Assembly: GCA_023431345.1 (NCBI GenBank)
Contig: JAEYWK010000111.1
Span: 80,711 to 144,710 of the forward strand
Direction of reading: 5' to 3'
From: Pseudomonadota bacterium
GTDB taxonomy: Bacteria > Myxococcota_A > Polyangia > Polyangiales > Polyangiaceae
Length of the DNA: 64,000 nt
How positions within the stretch are numbered: the first letter of the stretch is position 1; every line of letters begins with the position of its first letter. The notes under the pieces were generated by a model. It had not been told where the DNA came from and ran no database searches. It saw only the letters and a program-made list of their open reading frames with translations. Shown piece by piece: positions 9,566-18,405 of the stretch. The position numbers were made by a program, and so were the translations under genes.

Positions 9566-9823
9566 TCAGGGGACGCGCGTCTTCAGCTTGTCGACGGCGT
9601 GCACGGGCGCCAGATCGCCCTTCATCAGGTGAGCGATCGCGCTGTACACCAGGCGCTGGCTCTCCAGCATGCCGAGGCCTGCGAAGGCCGGTGACACCAC
9701 CTCGATCGTGAAGTGGCCACCGGCGCCGCTCACCTCGGCTTTGGAGCTCGGGATCTGGCTCTCGATCGCCTCACGCAGCGCGGCGACGACGTCGCCCTTG
9801 AAGTCTGTAGGATGGGAAGACAT
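9566..9823 (-). CDS. BolA family protein
   Basis: 85 residues, the usual BolA size. The family pattern is visible: an N-terminal helix (VVAALREAIESQIP), the beta-hairpin HFTIEVVSPAFAGL and the helix around ESQRLVYSAIAHLM ending in HAVDKLKTRVP, which carries the conserved His used as an Fe-S ligand. BolA proteins pair with CGFS monothiol glutaredoxins through a shared [2Fe-2S] cluster in iron signalling and cluster delivery. Here the gene lies 3 bp downstream of exactly such a glutaredoxin, which makes that pairing very likely. Confidence 0.9.
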   Translation of the reverse strand: MSSHPTDFKGDVVAALREAIESQIPSSKAEVSGAGGHFTIEVVSPAFAGLGMLESQRLVYSAIAHLMKGDLAPVHAVDKLKTRVP

Positions 9824-9826
9824 GGC

Positions 9827-10744
9827 TCAGTAACGGGGTACGGAAGGGTCGACCGCGACCGACCAGGCGTCGATGCCGCCCTTCAAGTTGTAGACCTTGC
9901 GAAAGCCCTCTTGCACGACGGACTGGGCGACGCCGCGGCTACGCACACCGTGGTGGCAATAAAACGCGACGGGCGTCTGCTTGTCGAGCGATTTGAGGTA
10001 CTCAGCGACCTCGTCGTTCAGCGTTTTTCCGGCGGCGATGCGGGCGATGTTGCCCTCGCTCTCCGGCCGCACGTCGAACAGCAGAAGCTCGCCGCGATCG
10101 AGCATCGCCTTGGCGTCTTGCGCCGACAGCTCGACGACCTGGGCGGGCTGGTTGGGGTTGTCGATCTTGAAGCCGCCGCTCGGCCCGTCGATGTAGCCGA
10201 TGTGGAGCCCCTGCGCGCGGCCCAGGCTCGAGCGGTTGACGTACAGCTTCAGACCGCCCAGGTCGACCTCGACCGCTCCGCGCTCGATCGGCGCGAAGAA
10301 GAGGTCGTGCTCGAACTGAGGGCTGATCGAGAGGTGGAGCGCCTCGGCGTCCCCCTCGGCGGCGGCGCGGAACGCGGCTACTGCTTCGGGGCTCGCGCTG
10401 ATCCGCGGCGGGGCCAGCGGAGGCGCGTCTTTGGCCAAGAGCTGCGCGAGCTCCCCCGAGGCCTCGAGGTCGCGCACGATGTCGCAGCCGCCGACGAATT
10501 TGCCGTCGATGTACAGCTGCGGAATCGTCGGCCACTGTGAGTAGTCTTTGATGCCGTCGCGCAGCTCGGCCGACGACAGCACGTCGTGCGTTTGGTACTC
10601 CGGCACGTGCTGGTCGAGGATTTGCACCACTTGCGCCGAGAAGCCGCACTGGGGAGCGCGCCGCGTGCCCTTCATGAACAAGACGACGCGATCACTCGCG
10701 ACCAAGCCGTCGATGCGTTGCCGAAGCGCCTCACTCAATGCCAT
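9827..10744 (-). CDS. CGFS glutaredoxin - degenerate HesB-like - rhodanese fusion
   Basis: Start at the ATG at 10744 (MALSEALRQRIDG); the open frame upstream overlaps the divergent helicase and is discarded. 305 residues in three parts. Residues 1-105 are a monothiol glutaredoxin with the CGFS motif at C33 and the GGCDI glutathione-site loop. Residues about 118-200 look like an A-type Fe-S carrier (ends GGFKIDNPN as IscA/HesB does) but lack its three cysteines. Residues about 205-305 are a rhodanese with the loop CHHGVRS. Single-domain Grx4 proteins are about 110 residues, so this is a fusion of cluster carrier and sulfur-transfer modules. The BolA gene follows in the same transcript. Cytosolic Fe-S trafficking is the likely role. 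Confidence 0.88.
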   Translation of the reverse strand: MALSEALRQRIDGLVASDRVVLFMKGTRRAPQCGFSAQVVQILDQHVPEYQTHDVLSSAELRDGIKDYSQWPTIPQLYIDGKFVGGCDIVRDLEASGELAQLLAKDAPPLAPPRISASPEAVAAFRAAAEGDAEALHLSISPQFEHDLFFAPIERGAVEVDLGGLKLYVNRSSLGRAQGLHIGYIDGPSGGFKIDNPNQPAQVVELSAQDAKAMLDRGELLLFDVRPESEGNIARIAAGKTLNDEVAEYLKSLDKQTPVAFYCHHGVRSRGVAQSVVQEGFRKVYNLKGGIDAWSVAVDPSVPRY

Positions 10745-10826
10745 GCGGCGGGTGTCATAGCGCAGAAGGGCGCCGCCGCCCAGCTCCCCAAGAGGCCGGC
10801 AGTAGCGGCTCGGCCTTTCAAGCGGC

Positions 10827-13121
10827 ATGCTGAGCTTCGTGCCGCTGGCGGATGCCACCCAAAGCGTCGCGCTGCTCGGGCCGACCAACACCGGCAAGAC
10901 CCACCGCGCCGTGGAGCGCATGCTCGAGCACGACAGCGGCATGATCGGGCTGCCGTTGCGGCTGCTGGCGCGCGAGGTGTTCGACAAAGTCAGCGCGAAG
11001 GTAGGCGAAGATCGCGTGGCGCTGATCACGGGCGAAGAGAAGCGCGTCCCGCGTCGCCCGGACTATTGGGTGTGCACGACCGAGGCCATGCCGCTAGGCC
11101 GGGAGGTGGATTTCGTCGCCGTCGACGAGGTGCAGCTGGCGACGCACGACGAGCGTGGTCACATCTTCACCGATCGGCTGCTCCACGCCCGCGGCAAGCG
11201 CGAGAGCTGGTTCATGGGCTCCGCCAGCATGCGCGAGCTGCTGCAGCGGCTGGTACCGGCTGCCAAGCACCGTGAGCACCCGCGCCTGTCACGGCTCTCG
11301 TACGTCGGCAGCAGCAAGCTGCAAAAGTTGCCGCCGCGCAGCGCCCTCGTCGCGTTCTCGATCCCGGAGCTTTACCAGCTCGCGGGTCGCTTGCGCGTGC
11401 TCCGCGGCGGGGCCGCGGTCGTGCTCGGCGCGCTCTCGCCGCGGGCTCGGAACGCGCAAGTGGCCATGTTTCAGGCGGGCGAGGTCGATTACTTGGTCGC
11501 GACCGACGCCATCGGCATGGGCCTGAATTTGGACGTCGGGCACGTGTCCTTCGCCTCGCTCCGCAAGTTCGACGGCCAGCACGCGCGCGCCCTCAGTCAG
11601 CCCGAGCTCTCCCAAATCGCGGGCCGCGCGGGGCGCTACCTGCAAGACGGTACGTTCGGCACGCTCGCGCCGCTGGAGCTGCCGCCCGAGGTCGCGACGC
11701 AAATCGAGCAGCACCGCTTCGAGCCGGTGCGGCGAGCGCGCTATCGCAACTCGCAGCTCGACTTTTCGTCTCCCGAAGCGCTGCTCGCGTCGCTCGAAGC
11801 GCCGTCGCCGCTGGCGCAGCTGTCGGTCCCTTCGGGCGCGCTCGACGTGGCCGTGCTGCGCGCCCTGCTGCGCGAGCCGGAGATCGCAGCGCGCGCCCGG
11901 CGCGGCGCGGACCTCGAAAGGCTGTGGCAAGTCTGCGAAACCCCGGATTTCAGGCGCATCTTGTTCGAGGTCCACGCTTCGCTGCTAGGGGAGCTGTACC
12001 TCGAGCTCGCGGAGGGGCCGCTCGACGACGACTTTCTGGCGCGGCAAACGCGCGACTTTCACGATCTCGCGGGCGACGTGGACGCGCTCTTGGCGCGGAC
12101 GGCGCGCCTTCGTACCTGGGCCTTCGTCGCCAACCGCCACGGCTGGGTGGAGAACGCCGAGCACTGGCGCCAAACGCTGATGCAGCTCGAGGACGGCCTG
12201 AGCGACGCGCTGCATCGCGGGCTCGTGGCGACTTTCGTCGAACGCCGCGGCCGCGCGCGCAGCGCCGCGAAGCGCGGCCAGCCGGATCGCTCGGTCGCGC
12301 CGGACGCGCTCATCGCCGGCGTGGACCGGCACCATCCCTTCGCGGCGCTGCAGAAGCTGAGGGCGCAGACCCACGAACCGGAGGCGCCGAAGGGCGCGCC
12401 GTCGAGCTGGGAGGAGCTGGTCGACGCGGCGCACGAGGCCTTCGCCCTCGACGCCTCGGGCGCGCTCCGGGCCGGCGCCCTCCGGCTCGGGCAGCTGACG
12501 CGCGGAGCGTCCGTGACGCGCCCGGAAGTGCGCTTGAGCGTGCCCGACGAGGTGCCCGCGGGCGTGCGGAGCCAACTGCAGCGGCGCCTGCTCGCCTTCG
12601 CCCGCGACGTCGCGGGCAGGCTCCTCTCCCCGCTGCTGCCGCTGCGCCGCTCGGAGCGGGCGCCGCTGCGCGCGATCGCCTACCAGCTGGAGCAAGGCCT
12701 CGGCAGCGCCAGTCGTGACGCGCTCGCGAGCACGCTAGCCGCGCTCAGCGAAGCGGACCGGCAAGAGCTGAACCGGAGCGTCGTCGAGCCGGGCACGTTC
12801 GCCGTGTTCATCCCTGCGCTGCTCGAGCCGGCGGCCTTGCAGCTGCGGCTCACGCTGGTGCAAGCCTTCGAGCCTACGCTGAAGCTCCCGCCGGTGGGCC
12901 GCGCGATCTTCGATCCGCAGCACCTACCGCCCGGGGCTTGGATGACGCTGGGATACGTCGTGCTCGGACGACGGGCCATTCGCTTGGATTTGGCCGAGCG
13001 CGTAGCGTCGCTAATCCGGCGAGGTCAGAGCGAGCGCGAAGCTTTGCGCTGCCTGGCCCTGCCAGCACGCGAGCAGCGCGAGCTCGGGGGCGCGTTCCGG
13101 AGCGCCCTTGCCCCGGAGTAG
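10827..13121 (+). CDS. SUV3-type ATP-dependent RNA helicase
   Basis: 764 residues. Walker A is GPTNTGKTHRA near residue 18, motif II is VDEVQL (a DEVQ variant as in mitochondrial SUV3 rather than DEAD/DEAH), motif III is GSAS, and motifs V/VI read ATDAIGMGLNLDV and QIAGRAGRY. The C-terminal 400 residues are helical and Arg-rich, as in the accessory part of SUV3. In mitochondria SUV3 unwinds RNA for the degradosome; bacterial members are found in alphaproteobacteria and some myxobacteria, where their role is unclear. It is divergent from the Fe-S fusion gene, with 82 bp between the start codons. Confidence 0.88.
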   Translation: MLSFVPLADATQSVALLGPTNTGKTHRAVERMLEHDSGMIGLPLRLLAREVFDKVSAKVGEDRVALITGEEKRVPRRPDYWVCTTEAMPLGREVDFVAVDEVQLATHDERGHIFTDRLLHARGKRESWFMGSASMRELLQRLVPAAKHREHPRLSRLSYVGSSKLQKLPPRSALVAFSIPELYQLAGRLRVLRGGAAVVLGALSPRARNAQVAMFQAGEVDYLVATDAIGMGLNLDVGHVSFASLRKFDGQHARALSQPELSQIAGRAGRYLQDGTFGTLAPLELPPEVATQIEQHRFEPVRRARYRNSQLDFSSPEALLASLEAPSPLAQLSVPSGALDVAVLRALLREPEIAARARRGADLERLWQVCETPDFRRILFEVHASLLGELYLELAEGPLDDDFLARQTRDFHDLAGDVDALLARTARLRTWAFVANRHGWVENAEHWRQTLMQLEDGLSDALHRGLVATFVERRGRARSAAKRGQPDRSVAPDALIAGVDRHHPFAALQKLRAQTHEPEAPKGAPSSWEELVDAAHEAFALDASGALRAGALRLGQLTRGASVTRPEVRLSVPDEVPAGVRSQLQRRLLAFARDVAGRLLSPLLPLRRSERAPLRAIAYQLEQGLGSASRDALASTLAALSEADRQELNRSVVEPGTFAVFIPALLEPAALQLRLTLVQAFEPTLKLPPVGRAIFDPQHLPPGAWMTLGYVVLGRRAIRLDLAERVASLIRRGQSEREALRCLALPAREQRELGGAFRSALAPE

Positions 13122-13144
13122 CCGTCTCGATCCGGGGACGCGCC

Positions 13145-14695
13145 CTACACGATCCAGAAGCGCTTGCTGAGCGCGCTGCGCCGCTTGGCGTCGACGACTT
13201 CGCTGACTTGACGCGCGGCGAGCTTCTCGAACAGGGCCTCGGCGTGTTGCTCCAGCTTGAAGCGCATCTCGTCTTCGTGAATCGGGAAGAGCGCGTAAAG
13301 CTGCACGACCTTGCCGTCGCTGGTCTCGCAGCGGCTCAGCGCGTCGTCGAACAGGCTCGGCCGGCCGACGATCACGCAGCAGTGCTGGGTGCTCTCGTCG
13401 TAGGGCTCGGCGGGGTCGCCGTTGGGAATCGTGTGACCGAAGCCGATCCAGGTATCGTAGAGGTGCGGTAGCCGCGCCACGCTCTTGAGCGCGCGCATGG
13501 GCCAGTACCAACGCTCGTCCTTGGCTTGCTCACCGTCAATCGGCCAATCGCTGGGCAGCACCACCATCAGCTCCGCGAACGCGGGCGCGTCCGCTTCCTC
13601 CGGCACCTGCATCGGCAGCGCGCTCATGCCCTGGGTCACCAGCACATGGTAGGGCCGCTCGGCCGTCGCCGGAAAGACCAGCACGTCGAGGTGCACCGTG
13701 TCCGAGAGCAGCTCGTGAAAGACGGTGGCGATGCCGCCGAGGTGCTGCTCGAGGTGCGCGCTCCAGCGCTGGGCTTCTTCTTCGCTCACCTCCGCGATCG
13801 AGACCGAGTGATCCGCCTCCGACTCGTGCACCCAGCGAACGACTTCGCGCGGCGGAGGGTTGTCGCTCTGCGCCAGTCGCGGAGACCAGCGGCCACCGGG
13901 GCCGAGCACCGGCTCGGTCGGGACGTGGTCGCTGCCGAAGCGGGCTGCGCCGCTGAGCTCTTGCACGAAGTGGATGACGACGTCGCCGTCGAGGCCCAAA
14001 TCCGGCAGCAGCACTTGGTGATCGTACGGCGTCGATTTCGCTCCCAACGTGCCGACGCCCACCGTCTCCACGAGCCAGTGCTTGCCCGATGAGTACGCCC
14101 GCGTGGACACCCACAGGTCCGGCACGTGCTGCCCCGACGCTTGTTGCAGCAGCTTTTCGCGAGCCACGTCGGGCTCGGTCAGCACTTCACCGTTCGGGGC
14201 AAACCAGGCCACGGCCCCCGAGAGCGCCAACACTTCCGCCGCGAGCGCGGCGAGCCGGGTGAGCTCGGCGTGCACATCACGGTCCTCAGGGCTCACGAGC
14301 GCGTCTTCGTCGGCACCGAAAATGTAAGACAGGCTCAGCTTCACGAACGCGACGTGCTCCGATGACGGCGCGGCGCCTTGAGCCCCCGCCCGCGCGAGAC
14401 CGAACGGAAAGGTCGCAAGCCCGAATTGGCGCATCGACCAGGCCATGAAAAGCTCTGGATCCGTCTCGGGGCTCCCCATCGAATCGGGCCACGGGCGGTG
14501 GAACAGCTCCACCGCGACGCCGCCATTGGAGCCCGAGTCGCTCTCGAACATCAGGCAGCCTTCGCCTGCCAGCCAGTACGGAGCGTCGCTCGATTTCTCG
14601 ATGCGCTGGCGCGGCGACAAGTGCCTGAGGCACGACTCGAGCTCGTCGAGCGACACCGCTCGCTCGAACAGAACGACGCCGGTCTGCAAGAACAT
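13145..14695 (-). CDS. Suppressor-of-fused (SUFU) domain protein
   Basis: 516 residues, no signal peptide. The C-terminal third carries the SUFU pattern: FAELMVVLPSDWP, ERWYWPMRALKSVARLPH, then GFGHTIPNGDPAEPYD and HCCVIVGRP. The N-terminal part (starting FLQTGVVLFERAV) resembles DUF4261-type domains found beside SUFU domains in bacteria, but this half is less certain. Bacterial SUFU proteins often act as immunity proteins of polymorphic toxin systems; no toxin gene lies next door here, so immunity is not supported locally. It may instead be a stand-alone housekeeping form. Confidence 0.7.
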   Translation of the reverse strand: MFLQTGVVLFERAVSLDELESCLRHLSPRQRIEKSSDAPYWLAGEGCLMFESDSGSNGGVAVELFHRPWPDSMGSPETDPELFMAWSMRQFGLATFPFGLARAGAQGAAPSSEHVAFVKLSLSYIFGADEDALVSPEDRDVHAELTRLAALAAEVLALSGAVAWFAPNGEVLTEPDVAREKLLQQASGQHVPDLWVSTRAYSSGKHWLVETVGVGTLGAKSTPYDHQVLLPDLGLDGDVVIHFVQELSGAARFGSDHVPTEPVLGPGGRWSPRLAQSDNPPPREVVRWVHESEADHSVSIAEVSEEEAQRWSAHLEQHLGGIATVFHELLSDTVHLDVLVFPATAERPYHVLVTQGMSALPMQVPEEADAPAFAELMVVLPSDWPIDGEQAKDERWYWPMRALKSVARLPHLYDTWIGFGHTIPNGDPAEPYDESTQHCCVIVGRPSLFDDALSRCETSDGKVVQLYALFPIHEDEMRFKLEQHAEALFEKLAARQVSEVVDAKRRSALSKRFWIV

Positions 14696-14809
14696 GGCCC
14701 CCCCACGCTATTAAGCGCAAGCCCTTCGCACAATGGCATAAGCGCTCGTGTCGCCCCGATCCTGGGGTCGCCTCGCGGATTTTCTTCTGCAGCAGCAGCG
14801 CGGCTCGGC

Positions 14810-15220
14810 CTACTCGAGCGGCAGCTCGCCATAGCCCTTGCCGGTGAGCTGAAGTAGACAAAAACCGTTACCGAAAGGATCCGAGAGCAGCGCCAGGTGC
14901 CCGTAAGGCGCCGCTTCGGGCGACTGCTCCAAGCTCGCCCCCGCCGCGACCGCGCGCGCGACGGCCGCGTGGATGTCGGAGACGACGAAGTCCAAGTGTA
15001 CCGGTGTCCAGTGGCGGCTGTACAGGCGCGAGCTCTCGGCGCCGCTGAACGGCTCGCTGCCGGCGGCCTTGAGCAGCAGGTAGATCGGAGCTTGCGCGCC
15101 GAGCAGCTCCACGAAGCCGCCGCGGAAGCGCCGCCCCACGTGCAGATCCAAACCTTCGGTGTAGAAGCGCACCGCGCGCGCGATGTCGTCCACGTCGAGA
15201 TTGACGAGCACGTGAGCCAT
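14810..15220 (-). CDS. VOC (glyoxalase/bleomycin-resistance fold) protein
   Basis: 136 residues with the paired beta-alpha-beta-beta-beta modules of the VOC superfamily: an N-terminal VLVNLDVDDIARAVRFYTEGL, a central VHLDFVVSDIHAAVARAVAAG and a C-terminal LLSDPFGNGFCLLQL. Metal ligands are not all obvious, since the first strand has Asn where glyoxalase I has His. Members range from glyoxalase I to dioxygenases and drug-binding proteins, so substrate cannot be assigned. It stands alone, with about 110 bp to the SUFU gene downstream. Confidence 0.82.
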   Translation of the reverse strand: MAHVLVNLDVDDIARAVRFYTEGLDLHVGRRFRGGFVELLGAQAPIYLLLKAAGSEPFSGAESSRLYSRHWTPVHLDFVVSDIHAAVARAVAAGASLEQSPEAAPYGHLALLSDPFGNGFCLLQLTGKGYGELPLE

Positions 15221-15306
15221 GCGCGGAGCTTGCCAAGTCGCGCCAGCGCGTACCAGACGCGCTTTGCCCGAGGCGTCTTGGCGACGCCTGCGCGATCGGA
15301 GGGACC

Positions 15307-15663
15307 TCAGCTCGAGCGAGGAGCGAGCCTCACCGACGTGGCCTCCGCCTGCTCGCGCACCACGGACAGCCAGAAGGCTTCACCGCGAAATTCGCTCATT
15401 TTTCCGAGTTTTTGCCCGTTTCGAAACAACAAGAAATGAGGGATCCCGTAGACGGCATAGCGGCGCGCCACCTCGGGGTGCTCGTAGGCGTTGAGCGCCA
15501 CGAAGTCGACCGCGAGAGGCTCGAGCTCAGGGAGCAGCCGAGGCAAGCTACGCTTGAAGATCTCACAGTTCGGGCAATCAGGCCCCCACAAGTACAAGAG
15601 CAGGAGGCGGTCTGTCGACTCCGCGAGCAGCCGATCGAGCTCGCTGGGCGAGATGTCACGCAC
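15307..15663 (-). CDS. Thioredoxin-like protein with CPNC motif
   Basis: I start at the GTG at 15663 (RDISPSELDRLL), which has an AGGG ribosome site about 10 nt upstream and gives 118 residues; a TTG at 15711 would add 16 residues without such a site. The thioredoxin fold is clear: LLLLYLWGPDCPNCEIFKRS with the active-site pair in CPNC instead of CGPC, then DFVALNAYEHPEVARRYAV and the cis-Pro loop GIPHFLLFRNGQKLGKMS. No signal peptide, so cytosolic disulfide reduction is likely. The Asn inside the active site should shift the redox potential compared with CGPC. Confidence 0.8.
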   Translation of the reverse strand: MRDISPSELDRLLAESTDRLLLLYLWGPDCPNCEIFKRSLPRLLPELEPLAVDFVALNAYEHPEVARRYAVYGIPHFLLFRNGQKLGKMSEFRGEAFWLSVVREQAEATSVRLAPRSS

Positions 15664-15837
15664 GCTGCTGCCCTGACGAACGAGTGCGGTCCTGCTTTGA
15701 CGACATGGCAATGAGCGTAGCGTTCACCGAACCGCGACGGTACTACTCGGCGAGCAGCACCCAGTCAGACTGCTCGGTGCTTGTGCGCTCCACCAGCCGC
15801 CGGAGCCGCCCCCAAGCTGAGCCCCCAGAAACGAAGA

Positions 15838-15863
15838 CGCCCCGCGACCGTAGCCGCGAGGCG
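15838..15863 (-). terminator. Probable terminator of the EF-G gene
   Basis: Downstream of the EF-G stop on the minus strand, CGCCTCGCG and CGCGGGGCG pair over 9 bp with one G-T pair and an 8-nt loop. The following minus-strand sequence, TCTTCGTTTCT, is T-rich, which suits a Rho-independent terminator. It starts 26 bp after the stop codon. Confidence 0.5.
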
Positions 15864-15889
15864 CTTCGAGCTCGTGAGAAGGGGGAGCC

Positions 15890-18025
15890 TTACTTGCGAG
15901 CGGCGGCTTCCTTCGCCTGCTGCTCGCGGAACTTCTTCACCATCTCCTCTTGCTCCTGCTTCGGCACCGCTTGGTACTTGGCAAACTCCATCGTGTACTG
16001 GCCCTTGCCCTGCGTGGCGGAGCGGAGATCCGTCGAGTAGCCGAACATGCTGTTGAGCGGCACCTCGGCGGTGATCGTGACGTTCTCGTCACTCTTCGTC
16101 TCCAAGATGACGCCGCGGCGCTGGTTCACCTGACCGACGACCGCGCCCTGGAACTCCACGGGAGCTTCGACCTCGACCTTCATGATCGGCTCGAGGATGA
16201 TCGGCTTGGCGCCGCCGTACGCCTCGCGGAAGCCCATCAAGGCCGCCGTCTTGAACGCCATTTCGGACGAGTCGACCGCGTGGTAGGCGCCGTCGTTCAA
16301 GACGCAGCGTACGCCGACGACGGGGAAGCCGATCAGCGAGCCCTTCTTGATGCCTTCCTTGAAGCCCTTGTCGCAGGCGGGGATGAACTCACGCGGGATG
16401 ATGCCGCCGACGATCTCGTCGACGAACTCATAAGTCTCCACCGCGTCGGCCGGCAGCGGCTCGATGTAGCCGCCGATCTTCGCGTACTGACCGGAGCCGC
16501 CGGTCTGCTTCTTGTGGGTGTAAGCGAGCTCGGAGCGCTGCGAGATGGTCTCGCGGTAGGCCACCTGCGGCTTGCCGGACACCACGTCGCAGTTGTACTC
16601 GCGCTTCATGCGCTCGATGTAGATGTCGAGGTGGAGCTCGCCCATGCCGGAGATGATGGTCTCCTGGCTCTCCTCGTCCTGGTGGACGCGGAAGGTGGGG
16701 TCCTCCTTGGTGAAGCGGTTGAGCGCCTTGGAGAAGTTCGCCTCCGCCGCGCGGTCCTTCGGGCGAACCGCCAGCGAAATCACGGCTGCCGGCACGTGCA
16801 TCGAGGTGAGCGTGTAGTTCACCTTACCGTCGGTGAAGGTCTCACCGGAGGAGGCCTCCACGCCGTAGAAGGCCACGATGTCACCGGCTTCCGCCGTCTG
16901 AATCTCTTCGCGATCGTCCGAGTGCATGCGGAACATGCGCGGGACGCGCACCTTACGGCGCTCGTTCGAGATGTTGTAGATGGTGTCGCCCGCGGTGACC
17001 TGGCCCTGGTACACGCGGAAGTAGGTGAGCTGGCCGTACTTGTCCTGCTGCAGCTTGAACGCCAGACCGACGAACGGCTTGGACGCATCGCTCTCGATGA
17101 GGACCTTCTCCTCGCCCTTGTCCTGATCGTGACCCTCGTTCCTGACCTCGGTCGGGTTCGGCAAGAAGGCGAGCACGCCGTCGAGCAAGAGCTGCACGCC
17201 CTTGTTCTTGACGGCGGAGCCGCACATCACCGGCGTCATCTTGAGGGCGAGCGTGGCGCGACGGATGGCGGCGCGTAGCTCGTCGTCGCTGATCGGCTCT
17301 TCCGCGAGGAACTTCTCGCCCAGCGCGTCGTCGACGTCGGCGACCTTCTCGATCATCTCGGCGCGCGCGGCCTTCACCTTGTCGGCGTACTCGGCTGGCG
17401 GGTCCGTCTCGATGATCTTCTCGCCGTCGCTGCCCTCGAAGTAGTAGGCCTTGCCGGAGATGGCGTCGATGATGCCTTGGAACCGGTCTTCAGCGCCGAT
17501 CGGCACCTGCAGACAGACGGGGTGGTGACCGAGCTTCTCCTTGAGCATCGCCGCGACGCGCTCGTAGTTGGCGCCGGGGTTGTCCATCTTGTTGACGAAC
17601 GCGATGCGCGGCACGCTGTAGCGCTTCATCTGACGGTCGACGGTGATCGACTGTGACTGCACGCCCTTGCCGGAGTCGAGCACGAGGATGGCGCCGTCGA
17701 GCACGCGCAGCGCGCGCTCCACCTCGATGGTGAAGTCGACGTGCCCGGGCGTGTCGATGATGTTGATGTTGTACTCGTCGAGGGTGCCCTTGTGACCCTT
17801 CCACACGCAGTACGTGGCGGCAGACTGGATCGTGATGCCCTTCTCGCGCTCCAGATCCATCGAGTCCATCTTGGCGCCGACGCCGTCCTTGCCGCGCACC
17901 TCGTGGATGGCGTGGATGCGGCCCGTGTAGAACAAGATGCGCTCGGTGAGCGTCGTCTTGCCCGAGTCGATGTGGGCGGAGATACCGATGTTACGGATGC
18001 GTTCGAGAGGGATACGAGTTGCCAC
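15890..18025 (-). CDS. fusA: Elongation factor G
   Basis: Start at the GTG at 18025 (ATRIPLERIRNIGIS), preceded by AAGAGGG at the right distance; an ATG at 18067 would add 14 unlike residues. 711 residues, usual EF-G size. G1 is AHIDSGKTT, G2 REKGITIQSA, G3 DTPGHVDFT, G4 NKMD. The stretch EVRGKDGVGAKMDSM is typical of the mitochondrial-like EF-G1 group that spirochaetes, planctomycetes and deltaproteobacteria share (spdEFG1), whose members move tRNA and mRNA during translation. It is not in an str operon with rpsL, rpsG and tuf, as is usual for this type, and a second EF-G elsewhere in the genome is expected. Confidence 0.95.
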   Translation of the reverse strand: MATRIPLERIRNIGISAHIDSGKTTLTERILFYTGRIHAIHEVRGKDGVGAKMDSMDLEREKGITIQSAATYCVWKGHKGTLDEYNINIIDTPGHVDFTIEVERALRVLDGAILVLDSGKGVQSQSITVDRQMKRYSVPRIAFVNKMDNPGANYERVAAMLKEKLGHHPVCLQVPIGAEDRFQGIIDAISGKAYYFEGSDGEKIIETDPPAEYADKVKAARAEMIEKVADVDDALGEKFLAEEPISDDELRAAIRRATLALKMTPVMCGSAVKNKGVQLLLDGVLAFLPNPTEVRNEGHDQDKGEEKVLIESDASKPFVGLAFKLQQDKYGQLTYFRVYQGQVTAGDTIYNISNERRKVRVPRMFRMHSDDREEIQTAEAGDIVAFYGVEASSGETFTDGKVNYTLTSMHVPAAVISLAVRPKDRAAEANFSKALNRFTKEDPTFRVHQDEESQETIISGMGELHLDIYIERMKREYNCDVVSGKPQVAYRETISQRSELAYTHKKQTGGSGQYAKIGGYIEPLPADAVETYEFVDEIVGGIIPREFIPACDKGFKEGIKKGSLIGFPVVGVRCVLNDGAYHAVDSSEMAFKTAALMGFREAYGGAKPIILEPIMKVEVEAPVEFQGAVVGQVNQRRGVILETKSDENVTITAEVPLNSMFGYSTDLRSATQGKGQYTMEFAKYQAVPKQEQEEMVKKFREQQAKEAAARK

Positions 18026-18405
18026 GGTGGGCGCCCTCTTAGCACAACCACGGCCTGCGCCAACCACGGCGCGCTCGGAGCCCGATTGCGGTTGAAATTC
18101 CGCCTCGGGAGGCGAAGAAAGCCCCCGCGCACGGCCCCGTCCCCCCGCGCTCGGCTTGCGGTGGCCCCTCGCGGCGGCTCACTGGTTACCCTTCGCCCGC
18201 TCCCGGCTCGACGTCGTCCGTCGAGCCCCCCTCCCGCTCGTGACCGAGCGACGCCGCGAGCAGGCCCAGGTCCATTTGCCCAGATCTACCTACAGAGTCC
18301 GAGCACTTCCCACGGCTGTGGCTGGATGTGTGAGCGCTCTGCGCGGCGGGCGAAGGTCGTAAAACTTCCCCAAGCCGGAGCGACCTGAGTTAGGTTGGAA
18401 GATCC
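18026..18405. other. Intergenic region between divergent EF-G and an unknown gene
   Basis: 380 bp without a supported gene. It should hold the EF-G promoter. A small perfect stem (CGCCTC and GAGGCG, 18101-18114) lies in the EF-G leader side; with a 2-nt loop it is probably chance. The right end has GGTTGGAAG just before the next start, which serves as that gene's ribosome site. Confidence 0.5.

Noticed and set aside
15950..17278. 442-residue plus-strand frame
   Set aside because: Antisense shadow of EF-G.
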